A stretch of DNA of 64,000 nt from Prosthecobacter vanneervenii (GCF_014203095.1 NZ_JACHIG010000002.1:239695-303694); one strand, 5' to 3'; numbered from the stretch's first letter, positions 27,706 through 36,201 are shown. The notes: generated by a model from the sequence alone, not told the origin. A program made the numbers and translations.

Positions 27706-29943
27706 ATGCAACCAGCTTCTCTCAATCTCACCCGCCCTGCTTATGAGATGCCGCCACGCATGGAGGCAGAAGCAGAGCCCCAGTCTGCGCTCAACCCGGC
27801 GCAGCTCGTGGACGGCATGCGCCGCCACAGCTGGATCCCCATCACCCTCTCTCTCTTCGGGCTCATCCTTGGCTACGCTTATTTTAAACGTCAGAAGCCT
27901 GTCTATGAAGCCGTCAGTGTGGCCCAGTTTGGCTCCGAGCAGCAGTCGCTGCTGGGGATGAACGGTGTGAACTCCCCGACAAGCCTGGCGGATGAAAAAT
28001 CCGTCAACACCCTCATCCAGGCCGCCAAAAGCCGCGAGGTCATGGGCCGGGTGGTCTCTGAGCTGAATCTCACCAAGATTCCAGCCTTTGCTGGCGGACA
28101 TCCTGCCTCATCCAAAGAAGCGAAGGACAACGCCATCTTCATGATCAACTCCATGATCCGCATTTCGCTGCGCAAGGATACGCGCCTGATCGACTTTGCC
28201 GTGACCGGAGCCGAGCCCGAGCAGGTGGCATCCCTTTCCAACCAGGCCGTCCTCAGTCTCGTGGCAGAGCTGGAAAGCCAGAAGAGCAAGACCATGCAGA
28301 GTGCCGTCCAGTCGCTCGTCTCCGAAGGTCAGCGCCTGCAGGAAAAGCTCAAGAAGTCCGAGCTGGCCATGCACGACTACAAGCGGTCCAACCAGGCCAT
28401 CTCCCTGGATGAGCGCAAGGACCTCGTGCTTACCAAGCTCAAGGAGCTGAGTTCCGAGCTCAACCAGCAGTCCAAGGAGCGCCTCACGCTCGAAACCCAG
28501 CTCCAGGCCTGCAAGGAAGGCAAGCTGCCCCGCGATGAGTTGCTCAATCTCCCCACTATTGCCAGCCATCCCAAAGTCTCCAGCATCCTGACCCAGTTGC
28601 AGACCCAAAAGGCCTCGCTTGCCCTGATCGCAGAACGCTACAAGCCCAAGCATCCCAAATACGAAGCCATCCAGGTGGTCATCAACAGCCAGGAGGAGCA
28701 GCTCAATGTCGTTCTGGCGGACGCCATGCATCTGCTGGAGTCCAGCTGCGAGCACGCGCGCGAAATGGAACGCCGACTGCAGGAGCAGCTCAAAAAGCAG
28801 GAGTCTGACGCCCTCGATCTGGAACAGCTGGCCGTGCAGTACAATGTGCTCAAGCGCGAGATGGAGTCCGACCAGGCCGTGTATGAGTCCGTGCTCAGCC
28901 GCATCAAGCAGGTGGACGTTTCCAGAGGCATGGAAACACCGCCCATCTGGGTGCACCAGCTGGCCATGGTTCCTGGAGAGCCCATCTCCCCCAATGCCAA
29001 GAAGGTCGTGGGAAGTTCCACCGCAGGCGGCTTCATGCTGGGCCTGGCCATCATCGGCCTCATCGTCATGCAGGACCGCTCCATCCGCTCGGTGGATGAT
29101 GCCCGCCAAAGGCTGCGTGTGCCGGTGCTCGGCACCATCGCCAACCTCCGCCCCTCGGTTCTGGCTGAAACGCAGAAGGCGCAGGAACAGAATCATTCAG
29201 GGCTTACTCCCGTGCTGCTGGCCCACAAGGCCGTGGCGGAAAACTTCCGCGAATTCCGCGCCATCATCGCACGTATGGCCAAAAGCTCGCACACCTGCCA
29301 CATGGTGGTCAGCGCCGTGCCGGATGAGGGCAAGACCTTTGTCTCCACGCACCTCGCCGTCAGCCTGGCCAGCCAGGGCTTCCGCACACTGCTTATCGAC
29401 ATGGACCTCCGCCGCTCCCAGCTCGCGGATGTCTTCGGTATCCCCAGCACCCGCAAAGGCGTGATCGACCTCCTGCTGGAAGAAGTCTCCTTCTCCGAAG
29501 TCTGCCTCAGCGGCGGCATCGCCCACCTGGCCATCCTTCCGGCTGGCAAACGCGTGGCCAATCCTGCGGAACTCCTCTCCACTTGCGGTGTGGAGCGACT
29601 CAAGGAAATGGCCTTTGCCGCTGGCTTTGACCGCATCGTCATCGACACCGCCCCGCTGATCCCGGTCAACGACACGCTGGAACTCGGCGCGCTCGCAGAC
29701 AGCACCTTCCTCGTGGTGCGCTGCAACCGCACCCCCACCGACATCGTCCAGGAAGCCATCCGCAAGCTCTACCAGACCGGCATCCCGCTCACCGGCCTCG
29801 TGCTCAACCGCCTGGCCCACCGCGCCCGCACCTACGACTACTACTACCACCGCTCCTACTACAAGGCGAACGACCAGGAGGAATCCGCCCCCCTTCGCCC
29901 CAACTCACGCGGCATGAGCAATCCGCCCCGGATCATTGGCTGA
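27706..29943 (+). CDS. Polysaccharide co-polymerase / BY-kinase (Wzc-like)
   Basis: 745 residues. A Wzz-type N-terminus has TM1 at about 43-60; a periplasmic coiled coil covers roughly 190-400; a proline motif (MVPGEPISPNAKK, about 421-433) precedes TM2 at about 437-455. The cytoplasmic tyrosine kinase has Walker A SAVPDEGKT (536-544), Walker A' LLIDMDLRR (562-570) and Walker B RIVIDTAP (643-650). It ends with a tyrosine cluster (six Tyr between 710 and 719), the usual autophosphorylation tail. Walker A has Asp540 where Gly is usual. It sets chain length and drives export with the Wza-like protein. Confidence 0.93.
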   Translation: MQPASLNLTRPAYEMPPRMEAEAEPQSALNPAQLVDGMRRHSWIPITLSLFGLILGYAYFKRQKPVYEAVSVAQFGSEQQSLLGMNGVNSPTSLADEKSVNTLIQAAKSREVMGRVVSELNLTKIPAFAGGHPASSKEAKDNAIFMINSMIRISLRKDTRLIDFAVTGAEPEQVASLSNQAVLSLVAELESQKSKTMQSAVQSLVSEGQRLQEKLKKSELAMHDYKRSNQAISLDERKDLVLTKLKELSSELNQQSKERLTLETQLQACKEGKLPRDELLNLPTIASHPKVSSILTQLQTQKASLALIAERYKPKHPKYEAIQVVINSQEEQLNVVLADAMHLLESSCEHAREMERRLQEQLKKQESDALDLEQLAVQYNVLKREMESDQAVYESVLSRIKQVDVSRGMETPPIWVHQLAMVPGEPISPNAKKVVGSSTAGGFMLGLAIIGLIVMQDRSIRSVDDARQRLRVPVLGTIANLRPSVLAETQKAQEQNHSGLTPVLLAHKAVAENFREFRAIIARMAKSSHTCHMVVSAVPDEGKTFVSTHLAVSLASQGFRTLLIDMDLRRSQLADVFGIPSTRKGVIDLLLEEVSFSEVCLSGGIAHLAILPAGKRVANPAELLSTCGVERLKEMAFAAGFDRIVIDTAPLIPVNDTLELGALADSTFLVVRCNRTPTDIVQEAIRKLYQTGIPLTGLVLNRLAHRARTYDYYYHRSYYKANDQEESAPLRPNSRGMSNPPRIIG

Positions 29944-30305
29944 TCGCGTTGCCTGTGCAGTGCAGGCGAGGTAGGGAGGGCTGTCCCCAGCCCTCCGTCG
30001 TCGGAGCCCAGCGTGTGCTCGAAATCATTCCCCCCACGAGAGCCGGTCATCCTCCTCTTCCTCTCGGAAAGGGAGAAGAAGAAGATCTGAGCTGCGAATG
30101 GCCAGGGTGTCTTCAGTGTGACAGACCCCGGCGCTTGGAGGACCAAGCGCCCTACCCGCGCCGGGCATGCGCATGCCCAACGCAAGGTAGGGAAGGCTGT
30201 CCCCAGCCCTCCGTCCGAGCCCAGCGTGTGCGTGCAGACGATTCTGCGCAAGAAATGCATGCAGATGGTGTAGTTTTGGCTTCCCCAAAACCCTGTTTCC
30301 CCTGC
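29944..30305. other. Intergenic region with REP-like hairpins
   Basis: No gene is seen. Three hairpins of one family lie here, each built as GGTAG, a 9-nt arm, a 4-nt TCCC/TCCT loop and a 9-nt arm. They are plus-oriented at about 29971-29998, minus-oriented at 30130-30156, and plus-oriented at about 30186-30213. Between the last two sits a 16-nt palindrome (GGGCATGCGCATGCCC, about 30162-30177). Both plus copies are followed by a shared CGGAGCCCAGCGTGTGC-like tail. The same family forms the array at 43711-44237. Confidence 0.75.
30130..30214. repeat. Head-to-head REP-like hairpin pair (BIME-like)
   Basis: The minus-oriented hairpin has arms GGCGCTTGG/CCAAGCGCC around a TCCT loop. The plus-oriented hairpin has GGAAGGCTG/CAGCCCTCC around TCCC, with one mismatch. 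They are separated by about 29 nt. Both keep the GGTAG foot and the loop while the arms differ, as expected for a folded repeat family. Confidence 0.7.
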
Positions 30306-32189
30306 ATGCTGCGCCGTTCTCTGGTTCCGTCGTTGTCCTTCACCTTTGCGCTCTCCGCAGCCCCCACGCTGCCGGGTGCCGATGCTGCGGCCCTGTGGTC
30401 TGGCAAGGTGCGGCAGATCCTGGATGTGAACTGCGTGAAATGCCACGGCGTGCTGGAGCAGAAAGGCGGCCTGGAGTTGGACACCCCGGAGATGGTGCTC
30501 AAGGGCGGTGAAAACGGCGTGGTGGTGCTGCCAGGAAAACCTGAGGAAAGCGTGCTCTACTCCAGCCTTCAGGCAGGGGCCGATCCGCACATGCCGCCCA
30601 AAAAGCAGCTCTCCGACGCCGATCGCGCGGCGGTGAAAGAGTGGATCTCCCAGCTGCCCACTGCTCCTGTGGCCATCAAGGCGCAGCCGAAACCGAAGCG
30701 CCAGTTTGCCTCCGGCGAAGAGGCCATCGCCACTCTTGTTGAAGAAGGCTGGAAACAAGCTGGCGTGAAGCCCGCCGCCCCTGTCTCGGACGCCGTGTGG
30801 TGCCGGCGTGTGTATCTGGACCTGGCAGGGCGCATCCCCACGCAGGCGGAGCTGGCAGCCTTTATGGCCGCACCGCAGCGCGATGCGCTGATCGACAAGC
30901 TGCTCGCCTCCCCCGACTACCCCGTGCGCATGCGCGAGCTGTGGGACACGTTTTTGATGGGTCGCCTGGTTCGCCAAAATCCGGATGGCCGGCGCAAGGG
31001 CTCCGGCTGGTGGACCTTTCTGGAAAAGGCCTTCAAGGACAACCGTCCGTGGAACGAGGTGGTGTATGACATCCTCTGCGCGCGTCCTGACCCCAGCCCG
31101 GAACGCAAAGGCGCGGCGTGGTTTTTGTTTGAGCGCAAGAACGACTACCAGAAGATCGCCGAGGCCGTGGCCCCGGTGGTGTATGGCACCAAGATCGACT
31201 GCGCCCAGTGCCATGACCACCCGCTGGCGCGTGAAATCAAGCAGGCGCACTACTGGGGTCTGGTATCCGCCTTCAACCGCAGCAAGAACGTGGACGCCAG
31301 CCTTGGTGTGGCGGAGAGCGCCGTCGGCGGGTTCATGAATTTCACCAACCTCAAAAAGGAATCCCAGCCCGCCGTGGTGGCCATGCTCACCGGCCGCACG
31401 CTGCCCGAGACCTGGCCCAGCGGTGAAACCAAGGAGGAGGACAAGCCCGATCTCTACGAAGACCCCAAGGCCCCGGTGCGCGTGCCCAAATACTCCCGAC
31501 GCGAAGCCTTTGCCGATGCCGCCACCCACGACAATCCGCTGCTGGCACGCGCCTTTGTGAATCGCATGTGGGCGGCGCTGACCGGACGCGGCATTGTGAA
31601 TCCTCCTGACGAAATCAATGAGCGCAACACGCCCAGCCACCCGGAGCTGCTGGACTGGCTGGCGGAGGACTTTGCCGCGCACCACTACGACACCCGCCGC
31701 GTGGTGCGCCAGATCGTGCGCAGCCGCGTGTATGCGCTGGGGGCTTCATCATCCGCGCCGGAGCTGTTTGCCGGCATGCTGGAGCGCCCGCTCACGGCGG
31801 AGCAGCTCGCACGCTCCTGGCGCGTGGCGCTGGACCTGCCGCCAAATGATGATGAGTTCCGCAGGCAGGTGATCGCCGCGATGCCGGATGTGCTGCCAAA
31901 GGAGTACACCGCCACCTTTCAGCAGGCGCAGTTTCTCTCCCACTCCCCCACGATCAATGCGCTGCTGAAGGCCGCACAGGGTGGCATCACCACAAGGCTC
32001 ACCGCACTGCCAGATGCAGGTGCACGAGTTAAAGAAGCCTTCCAGTCCATATACAGCCGCCCACCCGCCGCCGATGAAGCCACGGCAGCCACCGCCCTGC
32101 TCAAGGCCCAATCCGCCAAGCCCGCCGAAGCCACCCGCGATCTCCTCTGGGCGCTGCTGACCAGCGCGGAGTTCATGGCCATGCCGTAG
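30306..32189 (+). CDS. Secreted cytochrome c-like / DUF1549 / DUF1553 protein (PSD1-type)
   Basis: 627 residues from ATG 30306, chosen because a signal-like stretch (RRSLVPSLSFTFALSAAPTLPGADA) follows it; the frame is open further upstream through repeats. Residues ~30-120 form a planctomycete-type cytochrome c domain with haem motif CVKCH and MPPKKQLSDADRAAVKEWI. DUF1549 follows (RRVYLDLAGRIPTQAELAAFMA) with a second CxxCH (CAQCHDHPLAREI). DUF1553 makes up the C-terminal half (REAFADAATHDNPLLARAFVNRMWAALTGRGIVNPPDEI). This family is typical of Planctomycetes and Verrucomicrobia and has no settled function. It is followed 80 bp later by a DUF1501 gene, the usual partner. Confidence 0.92.
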   Translation: MLRRSLVPSLSFTFALSAAPTLPGADAAALWSGKVRQILDVNCVKCHGVLEQKGGLELDTPEMVLKGGENGVVVLPGKPEESVLYSSLQAGADPHMPPKKQLSDADRAAVKEWISQLPTAPVAIKAQPKPKRQFASGEEAIATLVEEGWKQAGVKPAAPVSDAVWCRRVYLDLAGRIPTQAELAAFMAAPQRDALIDKLLASPDYPVRMRELWDTFLMGRLVRQNPDGRRKGSGWWTFLEKAFKDNRPWNEVVYDILCARPDPSPERKGAAWFLFERKNDYQKIAEAVAPVVYGTKIDCAQCHDHPLAREIKQAHYWGLVSAFNRSKNVDASLGVAESAVGGFMNFTNLKKESQPAVVAMLTGRTLPETWPSGETKEEDKPDLYEDPKAPVRVPKYSRREAFADAATHDNPLLARAFVNRMWAALTGRGIVNPPDEINERNTPSHPELLDWLAEDFAAHHYDTRRVVRQIVRSRVYALGASSSAPELFAGMLERPLTAEQLARSWRVALDLPPNDDEFRRQVIAAMPDVLPKEYTATFQQAQFLSHSPTINALLKAAQGGITTRLTALPDAGARVKEAFQSIYSRPPAADEATAATALLKAQSAKPAEATRDLLWALLTSAEFMAMP

Positions 32190-32269
32190 CCGGTGATTCA
32201 CTGCTAAAAACGATGACGCCGTGCTGTAAAGTGATGCATCTTTCCTCCCCTCTCCTTCCCCACTGACTG

Positions 32270-33595
32270 ATGAACCTCCGCGATCCCCATCCCCGCTGCC
32301 CCACGGCTGAGCACACGCTGCACCGGCGGCTGTTTTTGAAGGGCCTCACGGGCGGGGCCCTGGCCAGCACGGCCAGCTTTACCGGGCTGTTTCACAATCC
32401 AGTCTTTGCAGAGGAAACGAAGAAGAAGCAGAAGCACTGCATCCTGCTGTGGCTGTGCGGCGCGCCGAGCCAGTTTGAGACATGGTACCCGAAGCCGGGC
32501 AGTCCAGGCAATGGGCCGTTTGGGGCCATCCCCACCAAGATCCCGGGCATTCAGTTCTCCGGGCTGATGCCCAAGTGCGCCAGCATCGCGGACAAGCTGA
32601 ACATCGTGCGCAGCATGAAGACCGGCCAGCCCGAGCACCTGCAGGCGATCAATCTGCTGCAGCGCGGCAGCCCGGAGCGCGCGGGCTTTGTGCGCCCCAC
32701 GCTGGGCAGCACGCTCTCCCAGGCCATGGGGCAGATGGATGCAAAGCTGCCCAATTTCATCTTCCTCGACCCCATCCCCGGCGGGAATGAATTTGAAGGC
32801 TTCAAGGCGGGCAACTGGGCCGGATGGCTGGGCGCGGCGCATGCGCCCGTGCGCCTGGGCGGCGACTACACCAAGATGCTGCACGAGGAAGCCGCCAGCA
32901 TCCCGGCGCATGATCGTGAATCCCGTGAAACCCTGCGCCGCTTTCTCACCGCCAAATATGAGCGCGACCGCAGCAGCTCTGTGGCGCGCAGCCAGAATGC
33001 GGCCTTTGAGCGCCTCAAGGGGCTGTCTGCCAGCGCAGACCTCTTTGACCTGAACAAGATCCCCGCCAAGGACCGCGAGCGCTACGGGCCGGGCAGCTTT
33101 GCCCAGCATGCGCTGATGTCCCGCCATCTGGTGGAAAATGGCGCGCCGTTCGTCATGGTAGCCAATGGTATGAACTGGGACAACCATGTCTTCAATCACG
33201 AGATCCACCAGATGCTCGTGCCGGAGCTGGACCGCGTGCTTTACCACCTGATCACCGACCTGGAGGAGCGCGGCCTGCTGGACTCCACGCTGGTGATTGC
33301 GATGGGGGAATTTGGACGCAGCCCATGGATGAATGCAGCACGTGGACGCGAGCACTACCCCAATGCCTGGAGCCTGATGATGACCGGCTGCGGCCTGAAG
33401 CGCGGCGTGGTCACCGGGGCCACGGATGTGGACGGCGTGGACGTGATCGAAAAGCCCTACAGTGAGCAGAACCTCTTTGCCACGATCTTCACGGCGCTGG
33501 GGATCGATCCCTATGCGGAGTATGACCTGCCGGGCATGCCCACCTTTCACCGCGTGGAAAACAAGATGGAACCCATCCGCGACATCCTGGCCTGA
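32270..33595 (+). CDS. Tat-exported DUF1501 protein (sulfatase-like fold)
   Basis: 441 residues. The N-terminus carries a twin-arginine signal (HRRLFLKGLTGGALASTASFTG). The body has DUF1501 features: CILLWLCGAPSQFETWYPKPG, AHMPLIAR-equivalent SIADKLNIVRSMKTGQPEHLQAINLLQRG, GMNWDNH and VIAMGEFGRSPWMNAARGREHYPNAWSLMMTGCGLKRG. The fold is related to alkaline phosphatase/sulfatase hydrolases, but its substrate is not known. It works in the periplasm and almost always occurs with a DUF1549/DUF1553 partner, here 80 bp upstream, and with a WD40 gene 15 bp downstream. Confidence 0.92.
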   Translation: MNLRDPHPRCPTAEHTLHRRLFLKGLTGGALASTASFTGLFHNPVFAEETKKKQKHCILLWLCGAPSQFETWYPKPGSPGNGPFGAIPTKIPGIQFSGLMPKCASIADKLNIVRSMKTGQPEHLQAINLLQRGSPERAGFVRPTLGSTLSQAMGQMDAKLPNFIFLDPIPGGNEFEGFKAGNWAGWLGAAHAPVRLGGDYTKMLHEEAASIPAHDRESRETLRRFLTAKYERDRSSSVARSQNAAFERLKGLSASADLFDLNKIPAKDRERYGPGSFAQHALMSRHLVENGAPFVMVANGMNWDNHVFNHEIHQMLVPELDRVLYHLITDLEERGLLDSTLVIAMGEFGRSPWMNAARGREHYPNAWSLMMTGCGLKRGVVTGATDVDGVDVIEKPYSEQNLFATIFTALGIDPYAEYDLPGMPTFHRVENKMEPIRDILA

Positions 33596-33610
33596 GACTG
33601 ACCGCCGACC

Positions 33611-34675
33611 ATGAAACTGACCCGTACTAAACAACATGAACTGCCCGCCGGTGTGCTGGGCCTGGCCTCCACCCCGGACGGCGCGCAGGTCTATGCCGCG
33701 TGCATGGACGGCACCGTGCATGCCGTGGAGATGGCCACCGGCAAGAAGGAGAAGTTTGAAGCCACGCACACCTCCTACGCCAGCGGCTGCGTGCTGCTGC
33801 CCGATGGCAAGACGCTGATCTCCGCCGGCTATGACGGCCGCCTGATCTGGCATGACGTGACCACGCGCAAAGCCATCCGTGAGGTGAAGGCGCATGAGTT
33901 CTGGAGCTGGGAGATGGCGCTGTCTCCCGATGGCAAATACGTGGCCAGCGTGACCGGACAGTACCTGCCCGGCGGCTGGAAGTACGAGCCTGCGGCGGAG
34001 ACGGAGCCAGGCGTGCGCATTTACGACACCGCCAGCGGCGCGCTGGTGGCCAGCTACAGCCACACACCGCCCGTGCTGAGCTGCGCCTTCAGCCCCGACT
34101 CCAGGCACCTGGCTGCGGGTAATATGATGGGAGAGGTGCGTGTGTGGGACGTGCAGGCCAAGGACGGCAAGCCCGTGGCGCAGTGGAGCACGCCTGACTT
34201 CACCTCCTGGGGCACGACCAAGTCCCACCACTACTCCGGCGGCATCTACGGCCTGGCTTTTTCACCAGATGGGAATGCGGTGGTAGGTTGTGGTATGGGA
34301 CCAATGGGCGATCCCATGGCAGGCAATGGCAAGATGACCTGGCAGCGCTGGGACTGGCGCGCGGGCAGGAAAATCGATCAGATCAAGGACGGCCAGCACG
34401 GCTCCGGCCTCATGGAGGCGCTGGCCTGGCACCCGGATGGAAAATACTTCCTCATGGCAGGCAGGCAGGCGCAGGGCACCTGGAATGTGGCCGTCTTCAG
34501 CGCAGCGGATGGCAGCCTCGTCTCCTCCCTGGACTCCAAGTCCCGCCTGACCAATGCCCGCTTCACCGCGGACGGCAAAGGCATGGTGGCCTCGGTCATC
34601 ACCGGCGCCGGCAAGGTCAAACCCGGCCACTGGGAGCCCATGGGCCGCGTGCAGACCTACAGCGTGGAGGCGTGA
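33611..34675 (+). CDS. WD40 repeat protein
   Basis: 354 residues with about seven beta-propeller blades. Repeats are recognisable by phrases such as GLASTPDGAQVYAACMDGTVHAVEM, LLPDGKTLISAGYDGRLIWHDV, ALSPDGKYVASVTG, AFSPDSRHLAAGNMMGEVRVWDV and AFSPDGNAVVGC. No signal peptide is seen, so it is probably cytoplasmic, unlike its two upstream neighbours. WD40 proteins are scaffold or sensor domains, and co-occurrence with DUF1549/DUF1501 pairs is a known PVC-group pattern. An inverted-repeat element begins 12 bp after the stop. Confidence 0.88.
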   Translation: MKLTRTKQHELPAGVLGLASTPDGAQVYAACMDGTVHAVEMATGKKEKFEATHTSYASGCVLLPDGKTLISAGYDGRLIWHDVTTRKAIREVKAHEFWSWEMALSPDGKYVASVTGQYLPGGWKYEPAAETEPGVRIYDTASGALVASYSHTPPVLSCAFSPDSRHLAAGNMMGEVRVWDVQAKDGKPVAQWSTPDFTSWGTTKSHHYSGGIYGLAFSPDGNAVVGCGMGPMGDPMAGNGKMTWQRWDWRAGRKIDQIKDGQHGSGLMEALAWHPDGKYFLMAGRQAQGTWNVAVFSAADGSLVSSLDSKSRLTNARFTADGKGMVASVITGAGKVKPGHWEPMGRVQTYSVEA

Positions 34676-34687
34676 GGCTGGCGGTAT

Positions 34688-34888
34688 ATTTGGAGTGCGG
34701 TCGCGCAGATGCACGGCGCAAGCCTGCATCGGAGCTACCGCTTTCGCGGGGTGTTGCGTGTTGCTGTGGCCTCAGACCACTGTCCGCCTACGGGTGGGTG
34801 CTTTCGACAGCCTCATTTTTCTGCATGCCACCGGGTCTGCGAAAGCGGTAGCTACGGTCGTGCCTCCCTTCGCAACCGCACTCCAAAT
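34688..34888. repeat. Nested inverted-repeat element, copy E1 (MITE-like)
   Basis: A 201-bp element with perfect 13-bp ends (ATTTGGAGTGCGG at 34688-34700, its complement at 34876-34888) and a second perfect 15-bp inverted pair inside (34733-34747 and 34839-34853, AGCTACCGCTTTCGC and its complement). No coding capacity is evident. Related copies lie at 40541-40736 and 45951-46055. The right end stops 9 bp before the ybeY remnant. Confidence 0.8.
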
Positions 34889-34897
34889 CAGCGCTGC

Positions 34898-35009
34898 CTA
34901 CTTCGAGCCAACCTTCTCCACCGCACCCCGCAGCACCGTCTCCTGAATCCGTGCCATCTGCTTTGCCTCTTCAGCCTCATGGTCGTCCCATCCGGCGAGG
35001 TGCATGAGG
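34898..35009 (-). pseudogene. Remnant of the 3' end of ybeY
   Basis: Reading the minus strand gives LMHLAGWDDHEAEEAKQ... ending in EKVGSK and a TAG at 34898-34900. It matches the last ~37 residues of the intact YbeY encoded at 35752-36201 (LMHLAGWDDHEAEEAQE..., EKVAAK) with only a few changes at protein level. Similarity stops abruptly at 35009, inside the His motif region, and nothing upstream resembles YbeY. It is a truncated duplicate. Confidence 0.85.
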
Positions 35010-35575
35010 TCTTGCCTGACACTGCTTTGGCAGCAAATTCGTCGATTGTGTCAACCCGCCCGCCAGCTGCCGTCAAAAGCCGAAATCCCTCAGCGGTGCT
35101 GCTGGCAGTGATTCTTTCGATTGGGCTCGTTGCAATCGTAAGGCTGGGCGGAAATCATCCTGAAACAGGGACTCGGCTGGAGGATGAAAAGGTACTCTCC
35201 GCCTGCAGGCTCGAATGGGACCTCAATTCAGGATGGCCGACCTCTGCGCAGCTCCAAACGGTCCACGCCCGACCGCCTTTGACTTCTTCTCAGCTTCAAG
35301 TCGTCGAGGCAGCTTTTCGCAAGGCGAGATCAGCGCTCTCCCACAAAGATCATCCCCTTTCAGGGCCGCGCACCTTGTGGCGGTTCACCACCTCAGACCG
35401 GGAATATCACGTGAGCTTTGAGCCTCTTCGCTCCAGAGATGGCCACTCCGGGCCTTGGGTGTCGATCCATGCCACAAGTGCGAATGCATCGTGGTTTGAC
35501 GGAGGCTCTGAGCACGAAGTGGAAGGCGATGACGCCCTCCCACTCATCGATCTGCTCGATCATTTGGCTTTCTGA
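34979..35575 (+). CDS. Hypothetical protein with one membrane helix
   Basis: An open frame of up to 198 codons from ATG 34979; a GTG near 35048 is an equally possible start and would avoid overlapping the antisense ybeY remnant. A hydrophobic stretch (PSAVLLAVILSIGLVAIVRLGG) is followed by a soluble domain of about 130 residues, including LTSSQLQVVEAAFRKARSAL and LWRFTTSDREYHVSFEPLRS, ending in an acidic DDALPLIDLLDHLAF. I recognise no family. The soluble part has the residue balance of a real protein, but the 5' part is built from repeat and remnant DNA. Confidence 0.5.
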   Translation: MVVPSGEVHEVLPDTALAANSSIVSTRPPAAVKSRNPSAVLLAVILSIGLVAIVRLGGNHPETGTRLEDEKVLSACRLEWDLNSGWPTSAQLQTVHARPPLTSSQLQVVEAAFRKARSALSHKDHPLSGPRTLWRFTTSDREYHVSFEPLRSRDGHSGPWVSIHATSANASWFDGGSEHEVEGDDALPLIDLLDHLAF

Positions 35576-35578
35576 GCC

Positions 35579-35723
35579 GTAGGTTGGGGTGTGTTTGGCG
35601 TCGAGAGCACACGCCTGCCCGACCGCCACCCTCCGTCAAACCGCCCGACCATCAGCGCATTCCTACGCCACGGTACTTGCCAGACGCTGGTGGACGGGCG
35701 GGCTGTCGCCACACCCATCCTAC
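35579..35723. repeat. Imperfect inverted-repeat element
   Basis: GTAGGTTGGGGTGTG at 35579-35593 is mirrored with small differences by CACACCCATCCTAC at 35710-35723. The inside also has partly complementary C/G-rich stretches. It fills the space between the hypothetical gene and the stop of intact ybeY. It differs in sequence from the E and REP-like families elsewhere in the window. Confidence 0.5.
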
Positions 35724-35751
35724 GAGCGCGGACGTTCCCGCCCGCGCGCTG

Positions 35752-36201
35752 CTACTTCGCGGCCACTTTCTCCACCGCTCCCTTCAGCACTGCCTCCTGA
35801 ATCCGCGCCATCTCCTGCGCTTCTTCTGCCTCATGGTCATCCCAGCCAGCCAGATGCATGAGGCCGTGGACGAGATAGAGCGCCACTTCGTGGTCGAGGG
35901 GCTGGCCGTGGTCGGAGCCCTGTCTCAGCGCGGTGTCGGCGCTGATGAGGATCTCTCCATGATGGAAGGTGATGACGTCTGTGGGCGTGGGATCGTCCAG
36001 AAAGTCCCCGTGCACGCGGGCGATGTCGGCGTCATCCACGATGGTGATCTCAATCTCCTCCAGCAGCGCCAGCGGGGCGTCGGGAGATTTCAGCGCGGCG
36101 AGGCAGCCAGGCAGCGCCGCTTTGCCGATGCGGCGCAGCCAGGGCAGCGGGATGGCGTGGGCTTTCTGCCGGTTGTAGATACGGAGCTTGGGCAGCGGCA
36201 T
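35752..36201 (-). CDS. ybeY: Endoribonuclease YbeY (rRNA maturation factor)
   Basis: 149 residues, the normal length. The zinc site is HGLMHLAGWDDH; the spacing after the second His is one residue longer than the common HxxxHxxxxxH form, an insertion (DD) that may be lineage-typical. DDPTPTDVITF corresponds to the conserved family core. YbeY cleaves RNA in 16S rRNA 3' maturation and ribosome quality control. Its ATG overlaps the stop of the HD-phosphodiesterase gene (TGATG), and phoH lies upstream, giving the widespread phoH/7TM-HD/ybeY order. Confidence 0.93.
   Translation of the reverse strand: MPLPKLRIYNRQKAHAIPLPWLRRIGKAALPGCLAALKSPDAPLALLEEIEITIVDDADIARVHGDFLDDPTPTDVITFHHGEILISADTALRQGSDHGQPLDHEVALYLVHGLMHLAGWDDHEAEEAQEMARIQEAVLKGAVEKVAAK

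Noticed and set aside
27145..29196. Two long minus-strand frames over the Wza and Wzc-like genes
   Set aside because: Antisense to strongly supported genes, Leu/His/Gly-biased, no motif.
29859..34231. 608- and 675-codon minus-strand frames over the DUF1549/DUF1501/WD40 genes
   Set aside because: The sense strand has clear haem motifs, a Tat signal and propeller repeats; the antisense frames have no family likeness.
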